A stretch of DNA of 64,000 nucleotides from Acidovorax facilis (GTDB lineage: Bacteria > Pseudomonadota > Gammaproteobacteria > Burkholderiales > Burkholderiaceae_C). The notes below the pieces were generated by a model. That model was not told where the DNA came from. It saw only the letters and a program-made list of their open reading frames with translations, and made no database searches. The position numbers and the translations under genes were made by a program. Shown here one piece after another: positions 34,540-43,784 of the stretch. Where the stretch lies: positions 60,808 through 124,807 of the forward strand of contig NZ_JAMXAX010000002.1 of the NCBI RefSeq assembly GCF_023913775.1, read 5' to 3'. The number at the start of each line of letters is the position of its first letter. The first letter of the stretch is position 1.

Positions 34540-37407
34540 TCAAAATCTGGCCATGCGCCACGCCAGTGCGCCCACCAGCAGCGTGAGCAGCAGCAGGCCC
34601 CATTCACCCAGCGTGGGGATGGCCTGCGCGGCACCGGGCGCGGCCGCCAACGGCATGACCGGGTCCAGGATCACGCCGTTCGCCGTCCAGTCGTCGTCGC
34701 CCAGCTGGCCGTCGGTCACGTCAAAGCGCACGGTGCTGCCGCTGATGACCAGGTTGGAGGGCGCGAAGAAGCTGGCGCTGGCAGCCTGGCCGGAGGCCTT
34801 GCCGTACTTCGCGAACGCACTGACGGCTTGGGGCCAGTGGGTGGTGATGGTGACGGTAGCACCGGGGGTGCAGCCCACAAGCCGGAATTCGAACATGCCT
34901 TGGGGTGCGCCCTGCCCTGGAGGGGCTGCGTTCGCGGCCGTGTAGCGGGTGGCCGACGCGTCGAACTGGCAGGTAGCGCCACCGCCTGACAGGCTGGCGC
35001 TGGCCGGTCCTGAGCTGCCCCCGCCGCCCGAGGGCACCGTGGGCCCGCTGAAGCTCGCGGAGCCGACAGTAAAGCTCTGCCGCACTTGAGCGGCAGCAGA
35101 GTAAGCCGCATTGCCTGCTTGATCGGCTTGGATGGAGCAGGTGCCGGCGCCGGTAAACACCACCGCGCCGTTTGCCGCTACCGTGCAGGCGCCCAGCGTG
35201 GAGCCGGCCGTGTCGAGGCTGTAGATGACCGGCAGGCCCGAGCCGCCGCCCGTGGCCGCCGCAAGATATGTTCCGCCCACCTTGGCGAAGGCCGGAGGTG
35301 ATGTGGTGAAGCTGATGGACTGGCCCTGTCGCGCGCCCTGTAGCACGTTGACGGCAAACGTCGCAGTGACGCTGGCGTCGCCCTTGCTAGTGACGGTGAG
35401 CGTGCGCGCGCCCAAACCCGAGAACGTGACGGCGAACGCCACACTGCCTTCGCTTTGCTGAATCTCGCTGGGTAAGGTGTCGGCGGGGTTGCTGCTGGTG
35501 ATGATCCAGCGCGTGGTGTCGTCGATGTTCTGGCCCACCGGGTCGGCCACGGCCAGCACGAAGGGCTGCGGCGCACCGGCACCGACCGCCACCACGGTGG
35601 TGCCAGGCGCCGTCTCCACACGGGCCGGACCGCTCAGCGACGGCAAGGGCAGCGGCAGGTTCTCGAAGTCGATGGCGGTGCGCAGGTTGTGCCCCGCCAT
35701 GCTCACGATGCCGCGGTACGTGCCCACCACGCGGTTGGCCCTGGCTTCGTGAATGCCGTAGCCAATGTAGCTGGCCATGTCGCCCGACAGGCTCTGGGGG
35801 CCCAGGTCGGCGGGCACTTGGGCGCTGGCGCCGCTTTGGGGCAGAGCAAGGTCGATGTCTGCCGCATAGGGTACATGGCCGCCCGCTGCGGTGTCGGCCC
35901 AGAGCCCGATGACAATGACACGGCCCGAGCTGGTGAACGGCTGCCCGAGGCGGGCGCGCAGCGACAGCGCGCTGTGGCACGTGCCCGCGCTGCCCGTGTA
36001 CTGCAGGCACAGGCTCAATGCATGTGTGCTGTCGTCCTTGTCGAAGTCGAAGGGTGACCGCCACACGTCCTTCTCAGGTTTGATGACGGTGATGAAACGC
36101 GGCGCATGCCCGGTGCGGGTGTTGCGGCTGCTGTCCAGCGTTATCGGCGATTGCACGTTGGTGGTGACAGCCGCCGCAAAGTCCTGGTTGCGGTTGCCGT
36201 TGTACGCGCTGGCCAGCGTGTCGATATAGCGATCGGTGGTATCGGCGACCACAGTCTGGCGAGGCGCGCTGCGGTCCAGTGCCGCCGTGGCGATGAGGTC
36301 CGCGCCCGGCGGCTCCGCCCAGCCGTCGTTCCACGATCGCACCACCTGACCGCTCACGTTGAACCTGCGTCGCCCGTAGACCTGCACCTGCGGCTGCGGC
36401 TGCGGCGTGGTCTGGTCCAGCACCGGCCCGTTCACATGCATGACCAGCGACTGCTTGCCTGCCATCGAACCCGTACTGAACAGCACCTGGCGCAGCGGAA
36501 AGCCGACTTCGAGCGGCTGCGGCTGCAACAGTGCATAGGCGCGGTCCCCTGCCGCGCCGCCAAGCCACAGGTTTTCGTCCTGCCGGAAGTCCTGCGCGGC
36601 GACGGTCGGGTCGGTGGACGACTGACGCACGCTGGTGGAGGCATAGGGTCTGCTGCTGATGCCCGCCAGACCCTCCAGCGTGATCAGCAATTGCGCCTGG
36701 TGCAGCACGCGCGCCTGGCCCACCGGCTGCTCGCGGCTGGCGAACTCGAAGCTGCCGTAGGAACCATCGGTGTCCTGCGCGGCTTCCACGCGCAGCATCG
36801 ATTCCACACCCTGCGCCAGCCGGTGCTTGACGAGCTCGGTCACGTCGAAGCTGTAGAAGCCGCGCTCGGTAATGCGCAAGGGCTGCGTCGGCCGGTCCGC
36901 ATCGGTGGCGCGCCCACCGACGGCGCTGGCCAGTTGCAGGTCGCAGGCGGGAGCCGTGCCCTCGTGCGCAAAGCAGTCTGCGCCCCCGGCCTGGTAGGCA
37001 CCGAAGATGGCGATGTAGCCCGAGGTGGTCACCTTGTCGACATACAGCACCAGCCGTGCGCGCACCACCTTGCCGGCGTCGAGCGTATAGCTGTCATGGC
37101 CTACGGTGGCAACCGTGTTGTCGGTGTCCACATTCAACTTGGTCAGCGCACCGTCTGGCAAGGTGGCATAAGAGAACTTCAACTGCGCGCTGGCCCCCTC
37201 GCTCACTGGCAGGCTGGTGCCGTGGGGCGCATAGCCCGCGCCGGTGGTGCTTCCGTCGGCCACCAGGGGCGCCTCGATCCACGACGGCTGGGCCACGCTG
37301 CAGGCCTGCAGCAGCAGCACCATGGCCAGCGCGCCCAGCGCCACCGCGCTGCGCGCGCGCAACCAGGCCCGGTGCATGAGCGGGGTGTGAAGGACATTTT
37401 TGAGCAT
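34540..37407 (-). CDS. Second IPTL-CTERM surface protein
   Basis: 955 residues. A membrane-targeting N-terminus (ALGALAMVLLLQACS, which could be a lipobox), then a beta-sandwich region resembling DNRLRE/carbohydrate-binding modules (about 40-500), a domain around 570-690, one Ig-like unit (FTSPPAFAKVGGTYL-like, FTGAGTCSIQADQAG), a FEFRLVGCTPGATV module shared with the first IPTL protein, and the IPTL tail IPTLGEWGLLLLTLLVG ending WRMARF. Same strand as the other IPTL gene with a 51-bp gap, so probably one operon with this gene first. Function unknown; a secreted or surface-anchored binding protein is likely. A palindromic repeat abuts the start codon. Confidence 0.82.
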   Translation of the reverse strand: MLKNVLHTPLMHRAWLRARSAVALGALAMVLLLQACSVAQPSWIEAPLVADGSTTGAGYAPHGTSLPVSEGASAQLKFSYATLPDGALTKLNVDTDNTVATVGHDSYTLDAGKVVRARLVLYVDKVTTSGYIAIFGAYQAGGADCFAHEGTAPACDLQLASAVGGRATDADRPTQPLRITERGFYSFDVTELVKHRLAQGVESMLRVEAAQDTDGSYGSFEFASREQPVGQARVLHQAQLLITLEGLAGISSRPYASTSVRQSSTDPTVAAQDFRQDENLWLGGAAGDRAYALLQPQPLEVGFPLRQVLFSTGSMAGKQSLVMHVNGPVLDQTTPQPQPQVQVYGRRRFNVSGQVVRSWNDGWAEPPGADLIATAALDRSAPRQTVVADTTDRYIDTLASAYNGNRNQDFAAAVTTNVQSPITLDSSRNTRTGHAPRFITVIKPEKDVWRSPFDFDKDDSTHALSLCLQYTGSAGTCHSALSLRARLGQPFTSSGRVIVIGLWADTAAGGHVPYAADIDLALPQSGASAQVPADLGPQSLSGDMASYIGYGIHEARANRVVGTYRGIVSMAGHNLRTAIDFENLPLPLPSLSGPARVETAPGTTVVAVGAGAPQPFVLAVADPVGQNIDDTTRWIITSSNPADTLPSEIQQSEGSVAFAVTFSGLGARTLTVTSKGDASVTATFAVNVLQGARQGQSISFTTSPPAFAKVGGTYLAAATGGGSGLPVIYSLDTAGSTLGACTVAANGAVVFTGAGTCSIQADQAGNAAYSAAAQVRQSFTVGSASFSGPTVPSGGGGSSGPASASLSGGGATCQFDASATRYTAANAAPPGQGAPQGMFEFRLVGCTPGATVTITTHWPQAVSAFAKYGKASGQAASASFFAPSNLVISGSTVRFDVTDGQLGDDDWTANGVILDPVMPLAAAPGAAQAIPTLGEWGLLLLTLLVGALAWRMARF

Positions 37408-37464
37408 ATTTTTAGCCTCTAGCGCTTTCTGATCAAGCGCTGACAGCTATAACTTCAATAGCAA
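37408..37464. repeat. AGCGCTT palindromic repeat, copy E
   Basis: ATTTTTAGCCTCTAGCGCTT, TCTGATCAAGCGCTGACAGC, TATAACTTCAATAGC. It lies directly upstream of the IPTL gene's ATG (37407), where its promoter or ribosome site would be expected. Confidence 0.8.
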
Positions 37465-37574
37465 AAAGCCAGCAAAGCCAGCGCGTGACCCGGATGCTAG
37501 GGACAGGGGGCGGTTTCGTATGTCCCCCTTTTGGGCGACATGCCCGTGCCCAGCGGCTGTGGCAGCATCGGTGC

Positions 37575-38291
37575 ATGCCACCGCCTTCTTCCATTGCCTC
37601 CACCCCCGTTCGCGTCGCCGTGGTCGAGGACGACGCCGCCTGCCGCACCGCCCTGGCCCACGCGCTGCAAGGCGCCAGCGACATGCGCCTGGCGTGGACG
37701 GCCGCCAGCCGCACCGAGGCCATGGCCGCGCTGGCGCAGGACGACGCCGCGCCGCTGGACGTGCTGCTGCTCGACCTGGGCCTGCCCGACGGCAGCGGGC
37801 TGGACGTGCTGGCCGCGCTGCGGGCACGCTGGCCGCAGGCGGCGGCCATGGTCAGCACCATCTTCGGCGACGAGGTGCACGTGCTGGATGCCATCGCCGC
37901 CGGTGCCATGGGCTATTTGCTCAAAGACTTGCCCGCCACCGCCGTGGTGGACGAAGTGCGCAGCCTGCACGCAGGCGGCAGCCCCATCAACCCCATGGTG
38001 GCGCGCAAGCTGTTGCTGCTGCGCCAGACGCAGCCCGCGCTGGCGGCAGCGCCGCCCCCGCCGCCGGGCGCAGGCCTGGGCGCAAGCGCACCCCCGTCCG
38101 CGCGCGAGGCCGAACTGCTGCGCCTGGTGGCGCGCGGCCATACGCTGGACGAGGTCGCCCGCGCAATGGGCGTCTCGCGCCACACCGTGCGCACCTTTGT
38201 GCGACGCGTATATGCCAAGCTGCAGGTCACCACGCAGGCCGAGGCCGTGAGCGCCGCAGCGCGCCAGGGCTGGATCCATGCGGCCGACTGA
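37575..38291 (+). CDS. NarL/LuxR-type response regulator
   Basis: 238 residues. Receiver domain (about 10-128) with acidic pocket EDD (18-20), phosphoacceptor Asp67 in LLLDLGLPDGSG and the Lys of GYLLKD. After a proline-rich linker comes a LuxR HTH (about 170-235) with the recognition region SRHTVRTFVRRVYAKLQV. ATG 37575 gives a normal receiver start; the longer in-frame form is unlikely. Its last 14 nt overlap the histidine kinase gene, so the two form a coupled two-component pair. The adjacent divergent IPTL-CTERM operon is a plausible target, by position only. Confidence 0.93.
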   Translation: MPPPSSIASTPVRVAVVEDDAACRTALAHALQGASDMRLAWTAASRTEAMAALAQDDAAPLDVLLLDLGLPDGSGLDVLAALRARWPQAAAMVSTIFGDEVHVLDAIAAGAMGYLLKDLPATAVVDEVRSLHAGGSPINPMVARKLLLLRQTQPALAAAPPPPPGAGLGASAPPSAREAELLRLVARGHTLDEVARAMGVSRHTVRTFVRRVYAKLQVTTQAEAVSAAARQGWIHAAD

Positions 38292-40272
38292 GGCGGCGCG
38301 CCGGGTGCTGCGGCGTTGGCGGCTGCTGGCAATGCCGTTGGTGCTGCTGCTGGTGATGATGCTGGTGCCGTGCACGCACGCCGCAGAGGCCGTGCACCTG
38401 TTGCAGGCCGAGACCTGGTCTTCGCCCAGCGGCGACTGGGCGCCACCGCCTTCGCTGCACGCATCCGGCGATGCGGTGCTGGACGCCGCGACGCCCTGGG
38501 CCGCCGTGGCCCTGCCACATGCTCGCCCGCGCAGCACCGCGTCCAGCGCCGAGCAGGCCAGCGCGCCGCCCGAAGTGCAGTGGTACCGCCTGCGCGTGCC
38601 CGCCAACGCGCTGCCGCACGGCACTCCGCAGGGTATGCGCCTGTACATCCCGCGCTGGCAGACGGTGGGCACGGTGGCCGTGTATGCCAACGGACGCCTT
38701 GCATGGCAGACGCGCGGCAGCCGCGTGTGGAACGGCTTCAACCGCCCGGTATGGCTGGATCTGAAGTGCCTAGACCAAGCGGGTGCAGCGCCGCAGCTGC
38801 ACGTGCGCATGGCCAGCCTGCCGGGCGTGGGCGGGGCGCTGTCCTCGGTGTGGGCCGGACCGGCTGAGGCGCTGCGGCCAGCCTGGCGGCTGCGCGAGCT
38901 GCTGCAGACCGGCCTGGTGACCTACCTGCGGGGCGCCTACCTGGTGCTGGGCGTGCTGGCGCTGATGGTGTGGCTGATGCGGCGGGCGCGGGGCCATGGC
39001 GAGGGGCGCGAGGAAGCAGGCTACTTGCTGTTCTTCCTGTTGTCGGTGGCGCACCTGCTGGCGACGCTGTTCTATCTGGTGGACGAGGAAGGCCTGGCCG
39101 TGCCCGACGCCTGGTTCTCCTGGCTCACGCTGGTGGGGTCACTGGGCTCCTCGGTGTGTTCCTTCTTGCTGCTGCGGCAGATGCAGGGCTGGCACAGGCC
39201 CCGGCTGGCACGGGCGCTGATGGCCTACTGCTGGCTGGTGGCGGCTGCAGCGCTGCCGTTGTGGGGGCTCAGGCACGAGGCGATGCTTCCGCTGCTGCGC
39301 CTGGCGCTGTTCCCGCCGGGGGTGGTGGTGCTGTATGTGGCGGCGCGCGGCGCGTGGACGCACCGCACGGGGGCCAACGTTCTACTGTGCGGCGCCGTGG
39401 CGCTGTCGTTTCCGATGGCGTTCCATGACCTGGCGATGCAGCGGTATCTCATCAGCATCGAGCACATTTACCTCACCCCCTATGCCTACATGGGCGTGCT
39501 CACCATGTTCCTGTGGGTGGCCTTCACGCGCTACCAGCGCGCGCTGGGCGCGGCCGAGCTGGCCAATGCCGTGCAGGCCGAGCGCCTGGCCGCGCAAGAA
39601 CAGCAACTGCGCGAAACCCACGAGCGGCTGCGCGCCGCCGAGCGCGAACAGACGCTGCTCCAAGAGCGCCAGCGCCTGATGCGCGAGATGCACGACGGCG
39701 TGGGCTCGTCACTGATGAGCGCGCTGCGGCTGGTGGAGAACGAGCCCGCCGCGCGCCTGGACGTGGCGCCGGTGCTGCGCGAGTGCATCGACGACCTGAA
39801 GCTGTCCATCGACTCGCTGGAGCCTGTGGACGCCGACCTGCTGGCCCTGCTTGCGCGCCTGCGCTTCCGGCTGGGCCCCCGTCTAGAGGGCGCTGGCCTG
39901 GCGTTGCGCTGGCAGGTGGACGATGTGCCGCCCCTGCCCTGGCTCGATTCGCAGAGCGCGCTGCATGTGCTGCGCATCCTGCAGGAGGTGCTGACCAACA
40001 TCCTCAAGCACAGCGGCGCGATGGAGATCACGCTCGGCACCGCTGAATCGGTGCGCGGAGGTGTGCCCGGCGTGCAGGTGTGCGTGCAGGACAACGGCAC
40101 CCCCTTCACCGCGCCCCCACCCGATGCGCTACCGCCCGCGCGCAGGGGCCTGGCCAACGTGCGCAGCCGCGCACTGGCGCTGGGCGCGCAGTGTTCGTGG
40201 GACACCTGGGGGGCGCTGGGGGAGGACTGCGGTTCGCGCTTCACGCTGTGGCTGCCGCTGCACAAGCCATGA
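38278..40272 (+). CDS. Sensor histidine kinase, 7TM-DISM-like, HisKA_3 type
   Basis: 664 residues. An export signal, an extracytoplasmic beta-rich domain (about 35-205), seven or so transmembrane helices (about 215-430, 7TMR-DISM-like layout), a coiled coil (about 435-475), a HisKA_3 dimerisation box with the phosphorylated His in LMREMHDGVGSSLMSAL, and an HATPase_c domain (LQEVLTNILKHSGA as N box, VQDNGTPF, GLANVRSRA). It phosphorylates the response regulator encoded just upstream. The ligand is unknown; such sensors often bind carbohydrates. The G2 box region GEDCGSRFTLWLP looks complete. Confidence 0.9.
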   Translation: MRPTEAARRVLRRWRLLAMPLVLLLVMMLVPCTHAAEAVHLLQAETWSSPSGDWAPPPSLHASGDAVLDAATPWAAVALPHARPRSTASSAEQASAPPEVQWYRLRVPANALPHGTPQGMRLYIPRWQTVGTVAVYANGRLAWQTRGSRVWNGFNRPVWLDLKCLDQAGAAPQLHVRMASLPGVGGALSSVWAGPAEALRPAWRLRELLQTGLVTYLRGAYLVLGVLALMVWLMRRARGHGEGREEAGYLLFFLLSVAHLLATLFYLVDEEGLAVPDAWFSWLTLVGSLGSSVCSFLLLRQMQGWHRPRLARALMAYCWLVAAAALPLWGLRHEAMLPLLRLALFPPGVVVLYVAARGAWTHRTGANVLLCGAVALSFPMAFHDLAMQRYLISIEHIYLTPYAYMGVLTMFLWVAFTRYQRALGAAELANAVQAERLAAQEQQLRETHERLRAAEREQTLLQERQRLMREMHDGVGSSLMSALRLVENEPAARLDVAPVLRECIDDLKLSIDSLEPVDADLLALLARLRFRLGPRLEGAGLALRWQVDDVPPLPWLDSQSALHVLRILQEVLTNILKHSGAMEITLGTAESVRGGVPGVQVCVQDNGTPFTAPPPDALPPARRGLANVRSRALALGAQCSWDTWGALGEDCGSRFTLWLPLHKP

Positions 40273-40347
40273 GGCATCTCGACCCTGCGAACCCGGTCAG
40301 TGGCCAGTGCACTGGGCTTGGCAGCGATCCACTCAGAAGCATTTCAG

Positions 40348-41979
40348 TCAGGAGAAGCCGAGCGCCGCGATGTCCACCACGTCCATCTGCCCGGGCTCCA
40401 GAAAGTCCCGCGCGTAGCGCAGGTACACCCCCTCGCGCACAAACACCTCGAACAGGTCCGGGTCGATGTGCCCGTTGTCGCGCATCCTGCACATGATGGC
40501 TATCGCCTCTGACAAGGTCATACCACTCTTGTAGGGCCGATCAGCCGCTGTCAGCGCCTCGAAGATGTCGGCTATGCCCATCATGCGGGCCTGCAGCGAC
40601 ATCTGGTCACGCGTAAGGCCGCGCGGGTAACCCTTGCCGTCCATGCGCTCGTGGTGGCCGCCCGCATACTCCGGCACGTTCTTGAGGTGCCGTGGCCAGG
40701 GCAGCGTCTCCAGCATCTTAATGGTGGCAACGATGTGGTAATTGATGGTGTCGCGCTCGGCCTGGTTCAGGGTGCCGGATCGGATGGTGAGGTTCTCCAC
40801 CTCCTCGGCCGTAAGGAAGCTTGTCTGCACCCCCTGCGGGTTGCGCCAGTGCCGCATGGCGGCAATGTCGCGCACGCGCTGCTGGTCCTCGGGGCGCATG
40901 GCCTCGGTGCCGGTATTGCAGCGGCGCAGAAACTCGCGGTCTTCTTCCAGTGCGTGGATTTCGTGCTGCAGGGCTTGCAGCTCCTGCCCCTCGGCACGCG
41001 CATCCACCACCGGGCGCAGCGCCAGCTGGCGGCGCAGTGCGGCCAGCTCGGCATCGCGCTTCAAGACTTCAAACCGCGTGTCCACCAGCCCAATGCGGTC
41101 GTACAGGGTCTGCAGCTTGGTGGCCTTGTCCACCACGTGCACGGGCGTGGTGATCTTGCCGCAGTCGTGCAGCAGGCCGGCCATCTTGAGTTCGTAGCGG
41201 TCCCGGTCACTCATGCGAAAGCCCGCCAGTGGCCCCTGGTTGGTGGCATTCACCGCCTCGGCCAGCATCATGGTAAGGGCGGGCACCCGCTGGCAATGGC
41301 CACCGGTGTAGGGCGACTTTTCGTCAATGGCCAGGTTGATCAGGTTCACGAACGACTCGAACAGGCGCTCCAGCTGCGTGATGAGCAAGCGGTTGGTGAG
41401 GGCAATGGCAGCCTGCGAGGCCAGCGACTCGGCCAGGCCCTGGTCGGCCTCGGAGAATGTGGTGACCTCGCCGGTCTCCCAGTGTCGCGCGTTGATGAGC
41501 TGCAGCACGCCGATCAGTTCATGGTCGTGGTTCTTCATCGGCACGGTCAGAAACGACTGCGAGCGGTACCCCGTGCGCGCATCGAAACTGCGGGTGCCTG
41601 AAAAATCAAAGCCCTCGGCGCTGTACGCATCGGCAATGTTCACCGTGCGGTCGTGGATGGCGGCATACGCGGCCACCAGCGAATCGTTGGGGCTGCCATC
41701 TGCGTTGCGCAGCGGCAGGTGCGGAAAATCAATGGGCTTGCCCGTGGTGCCACCGAGGCGAATGTCCAGCGAGTCGGTGCGCAGTATCTCGAACTTGAGC
41801 GACTTCCCGTCCTCCGTCACGCTGTAGAGCGTTCCGCCGTCCGCGCCCGTGATGGCCTTGGCAGCCTCCAGAATGTTCTCCAGCAGGCGGTCGATGTTGC
41901 GCTCGCGGGAGAGCGCAGCCCCAATACCGTTGAGCTGCTCCAGGCGGCGAAACAGGTTGAGGGAGGGTTCCTGGGCCAT
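40348..41979 (-). CDS. GAF-HD-GYP cyclic-di-GMP phosphodiesterase
   Basis: 543 residues from the ATG at 41979 (AAGGTG upstream). N-terminal GAF domain (about 25-185) and C-terminal HD-GYP domain: HDCGK, HHERMDGKGYP with GYP signature, IADIFEALTAADRPYK. The metal ligands appear conserved, so hydrolysis of c-di-GMP to GMP is expected. An insert of about 100 residues splits the HD-GYP core between VHVVDKATKLQ and the HHE segment (RQLALRPVVDARAEG region), longer than usual. Soluble. Stands alone between the two-component pair and trhO. Confidence 0.9.
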   Translation of the reverse strand: MAQEPSLNLFRRLEQLNGIGAALSRERNIDRLLENILEAAKAITGADGGTLYSVTEDGKSLKFEILRTDSLDIRLGGTTGKPIDFPHLPLRNADGSPNDSLVAAYAAIHDRTVNIADAYSAEGFDFSGTRSFDARTGYRSQSFLTVPMKNHDHELIGVLQLINARHWETGEVTTFSEADQGLAESLASQAAIALTNRLLITQLERLFESFVNLINLAIDEKSPYTGGHCQRVPALTMMLAEAVNATNQGPLAGFRMSDRDRYELKMAGLLHDCGKITTPVHVVDKATKLQTLYDRIGLVDTRFEVLKRDAELAALRRQLALRPVVDARAEGQELQALQHEIHALEEDREFLRRCNTGTEAMRPEDQQRVRDIAAMRHWRNPQGVQTSFLTAEEVENLTIRSGTLNQAERDTINYHIVATIKMLETLPWPRHLKNVPEYAGGHHERMDGKGYPRGLTRDQMSLQARMMGIADIFEALTAADRPYKSGMTLSEAIAIMCRMRDNGHIDPDLFEVFVREGVYLRYARDFLEPGQMDVVDIAALGFS

Positions 41980-42071
41980 AAAACACCTTGGGCGCATGTT
42001 GGAGACGCCTGCATCGTAACGAAAAGTGACCGCTATCATCACCCCTTCTTTTCCGCTCTCTCCCCCATTTC

Positions 42072-43073
42072 GTGGACTCGGTCACACCCCGCTTTCTCAC
42101 TGTTGCGCTTTACCAGTTTGTCGATCTGCCCGACTGCGCCACACTGCGCGCGCCCCTGCAGACCCTGTGCGACGAGCGCGGCGTGCGCGGCATGCTGCTG
42201 CTGGCGCCCGAGGGCATCAACGGCACCATTGCGGGCGCACCCGCCGATGTGCTGGCGGTGCTCACCTGGCTGCGCAGCGATGCCCGCTTTGCGAACCTGC
42301 AGCACAAAGAAGCCCCCACCGACCGCCAACCGTTCTACCGCATGCGCGTGCGTCTCAAGCGCGAGATCGTGACCCTGGGCGTGCCCGGCCTGAACCCGGC
42401 TCGCAATGCGGGCACCTATGTGAAGCCCGAGAAATGGAACGCACTCATCGACGACCCCAGCGTGGTGGTGGTGGACACGCGCAACGACTACGAAGTGGGT
42501 ATCGGCACGTTTGAACGCGCCATCAACCCCCACACCAAGAGCTTTGCCGAGTTCCCGGCCTGGGTGGCGCAGCAGTCGCAGCCCGGCGGCGTGCTGGCGG
42601 GTAACCCGCGCGTGGCCATGTTCTGCACGGGCGGCATACGGTGCGAGAAATCCACCGCCTACCTCAAATCGCAGGGCTTTGACGAGGTGTACCACTTGGA
42701 AGGCGGCATCCTCAAATACCTGGAAACCGTGCCCGAAGAAGACAGCCTGTGGCATGGCGACTGCTTCGTGTTTGACGAACGTGTGTCGGTGGGCCACGGC
42801 CTGGCTCCGGGGCACCACCAACTGTGCCGCTCTTGCCGCATGCCCCTGGGCGAGGTCGAGCTGCAGTCGCCGCATTACGTGCGCGGCGTGAGCTGCCCGT
42901 ATTGCCACGGCACGCGCACACCCGAGCAGGAACGCGCGCTGGCAGAGCGGCAACGCCAGATGGACCTGGCGGATCAGCGCGGGCAAGCGCATATCGGCGC
43001 GCGGCAACCGGGCAACCGAGCGCGATTCAGCTCCAGCGACGAAAAAAATGATCGCGAGGACGACTCCGCGTGA
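42072..43073 (+). CDS. trhO: tRNA uridine(34) hydroxylase, rhodanese family
   Basis: 333 residues of the YceA/TrhO family, which hydroxylates U34 of certain tRNAs using molecular oxygen on the way to 5-methoxy- or carboxymethoxyuridine. Seen: the acylphosphatase-like N-terminal domain with LLLAPEGINGTIAG, the rhodanese domain with the catalytic loop FCTGGIRCEK, and a C-terminal Cys-rich segment (CRSCRMPLGE, CPYCHG) that may bind zinc. The start is a GTG at 42072. The GST-like gene begins in its stop codon. The last 40 residues are charged and probably disordered. Confidence 0.92.
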   Translation: MDSVTPRFLTVALYQFVDLPDCATLRAPLQTLCDERGVRGMLLLAPEGINGTIAGAPADVLAVLTWLRSDARFANLQHKEAPTDRQPFYRMRVRLKREIVTLGVPGLNPARNAGTYVKPEKWNALIDDPSVVVVDTRNDYEVGIGTFERAINPHTKSFAEFPAWVAQQSQPGGVLAGNPRVAMFCTGGIRCEKSTAYLKSQGFDEVYHLEGGILKYLETVPEEDSLWHGDCFVFDERVSVGHGLAPGHHQLCRSCRMPLGEVELQSPHYVRGVSCPYCHGTRTPEQERALAERQRQMDLADQRGQAHIGARQPGNRARFSSSDEKNDREDDSA

Positions 43074-43783
43074 GCGCTGCCCTGCCCGTCCTCTATTCCT
43101 TTCGTCGCTGCCCCTACGCCATGCGCGCCCGGCTGGCGCTGGCTGTCAGTGGCCAGGCCTGCGAACTGCGCGAGGTGGTGTTGCGCAACAAGCCACAGGG
43201 CCTGCTGCACGCCTCCCCCAAGGGCACTGTGCCCGTGCTGGTGCTGCCGACTGGCCAGGTGCTGGAGCAGAGCCTGGAGATCATGCTGTGGGCGCTGGCG
43301 CAGCACGACCCCGAGGGCTGGCTCATCCCCAGCCACGGCAATCTGCAGGCCATGCTGGCGCTGATTGCCGAATGCGATGGCCCGTTCAAGCAGGCGCTGG
43401 ACCGGTGCAAATATCCCAGCCGCTACCCCGATGCCGACACGAATGCAGAACGCGCCCGCGCCGTGGCCTGGCTGGGGGGGCTGGAGGCGCGTCTCTGGCC
43501 GGACCAGCCCTATCTGTTCGGCACCCATGCGGCCCTGGCCGATATGGCGATTGCGCCTTTTGTACGGCAGTTTGCAGGCATTGATGCCGATTGGTGGGCC
43601 GCACAGCCCTGGCCCCGCCTGCAAGCCTGGCTGGCGCAGTGGCAGGCCAGCGATCTTTTGGCCAGCGTGATGCACAAGCTACCCGCATGGGTGGATGGGA
43701 CAGAGGGCGTGCTGTTTGCGCGTCCGGCAAAGAGGCTCGCGCCTGGGGCCGACACCGCACGGCCAGACTCCGAAGGACGCTGA
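43070..43783 (+). CDS. Glutathione S-transferase-like protein
   Basis: 237 residues. The thioredoxin-fold N-terminal domain has RCPYAMRARLAL, in which a Cys in the CPYA position is typical of omega/beta-like or glutaredoxin-2-like GSTs, and a cis-Pro in GTVPVLVL. The helical C-terminal domain (about 90-215) follows. It probably conjugates or deglutathionylates an unknown substrate. The GTG start overlaps the trhO stop by 4 nt, so it is coupled to the tRNA-modification gene. The following cyclase gene starts 1 nt after this one ends. Confidence 0.85.
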   Translation: MSAALPVLYSFRRCPYAMRARLALAVSGQACELREVVLRNKPQGLLHASPKGTVPVLVLPTGQVLEQSLEIMLWALAQHDPEGWLIPSHGNLQAMLALIAECDGPFKQALDRCKYPSRYPDADTNAERARAVAWLGGLEARLWPDQPYLFGTHAALADMAIAPFVRQFAGIDADWWAAQPWPRLQAWLAQWQASDLLASVMHKLPAWVDGTEGVLFARPAKRLAPGADTARPDSEGR

Positions 43784-43784
43784 C

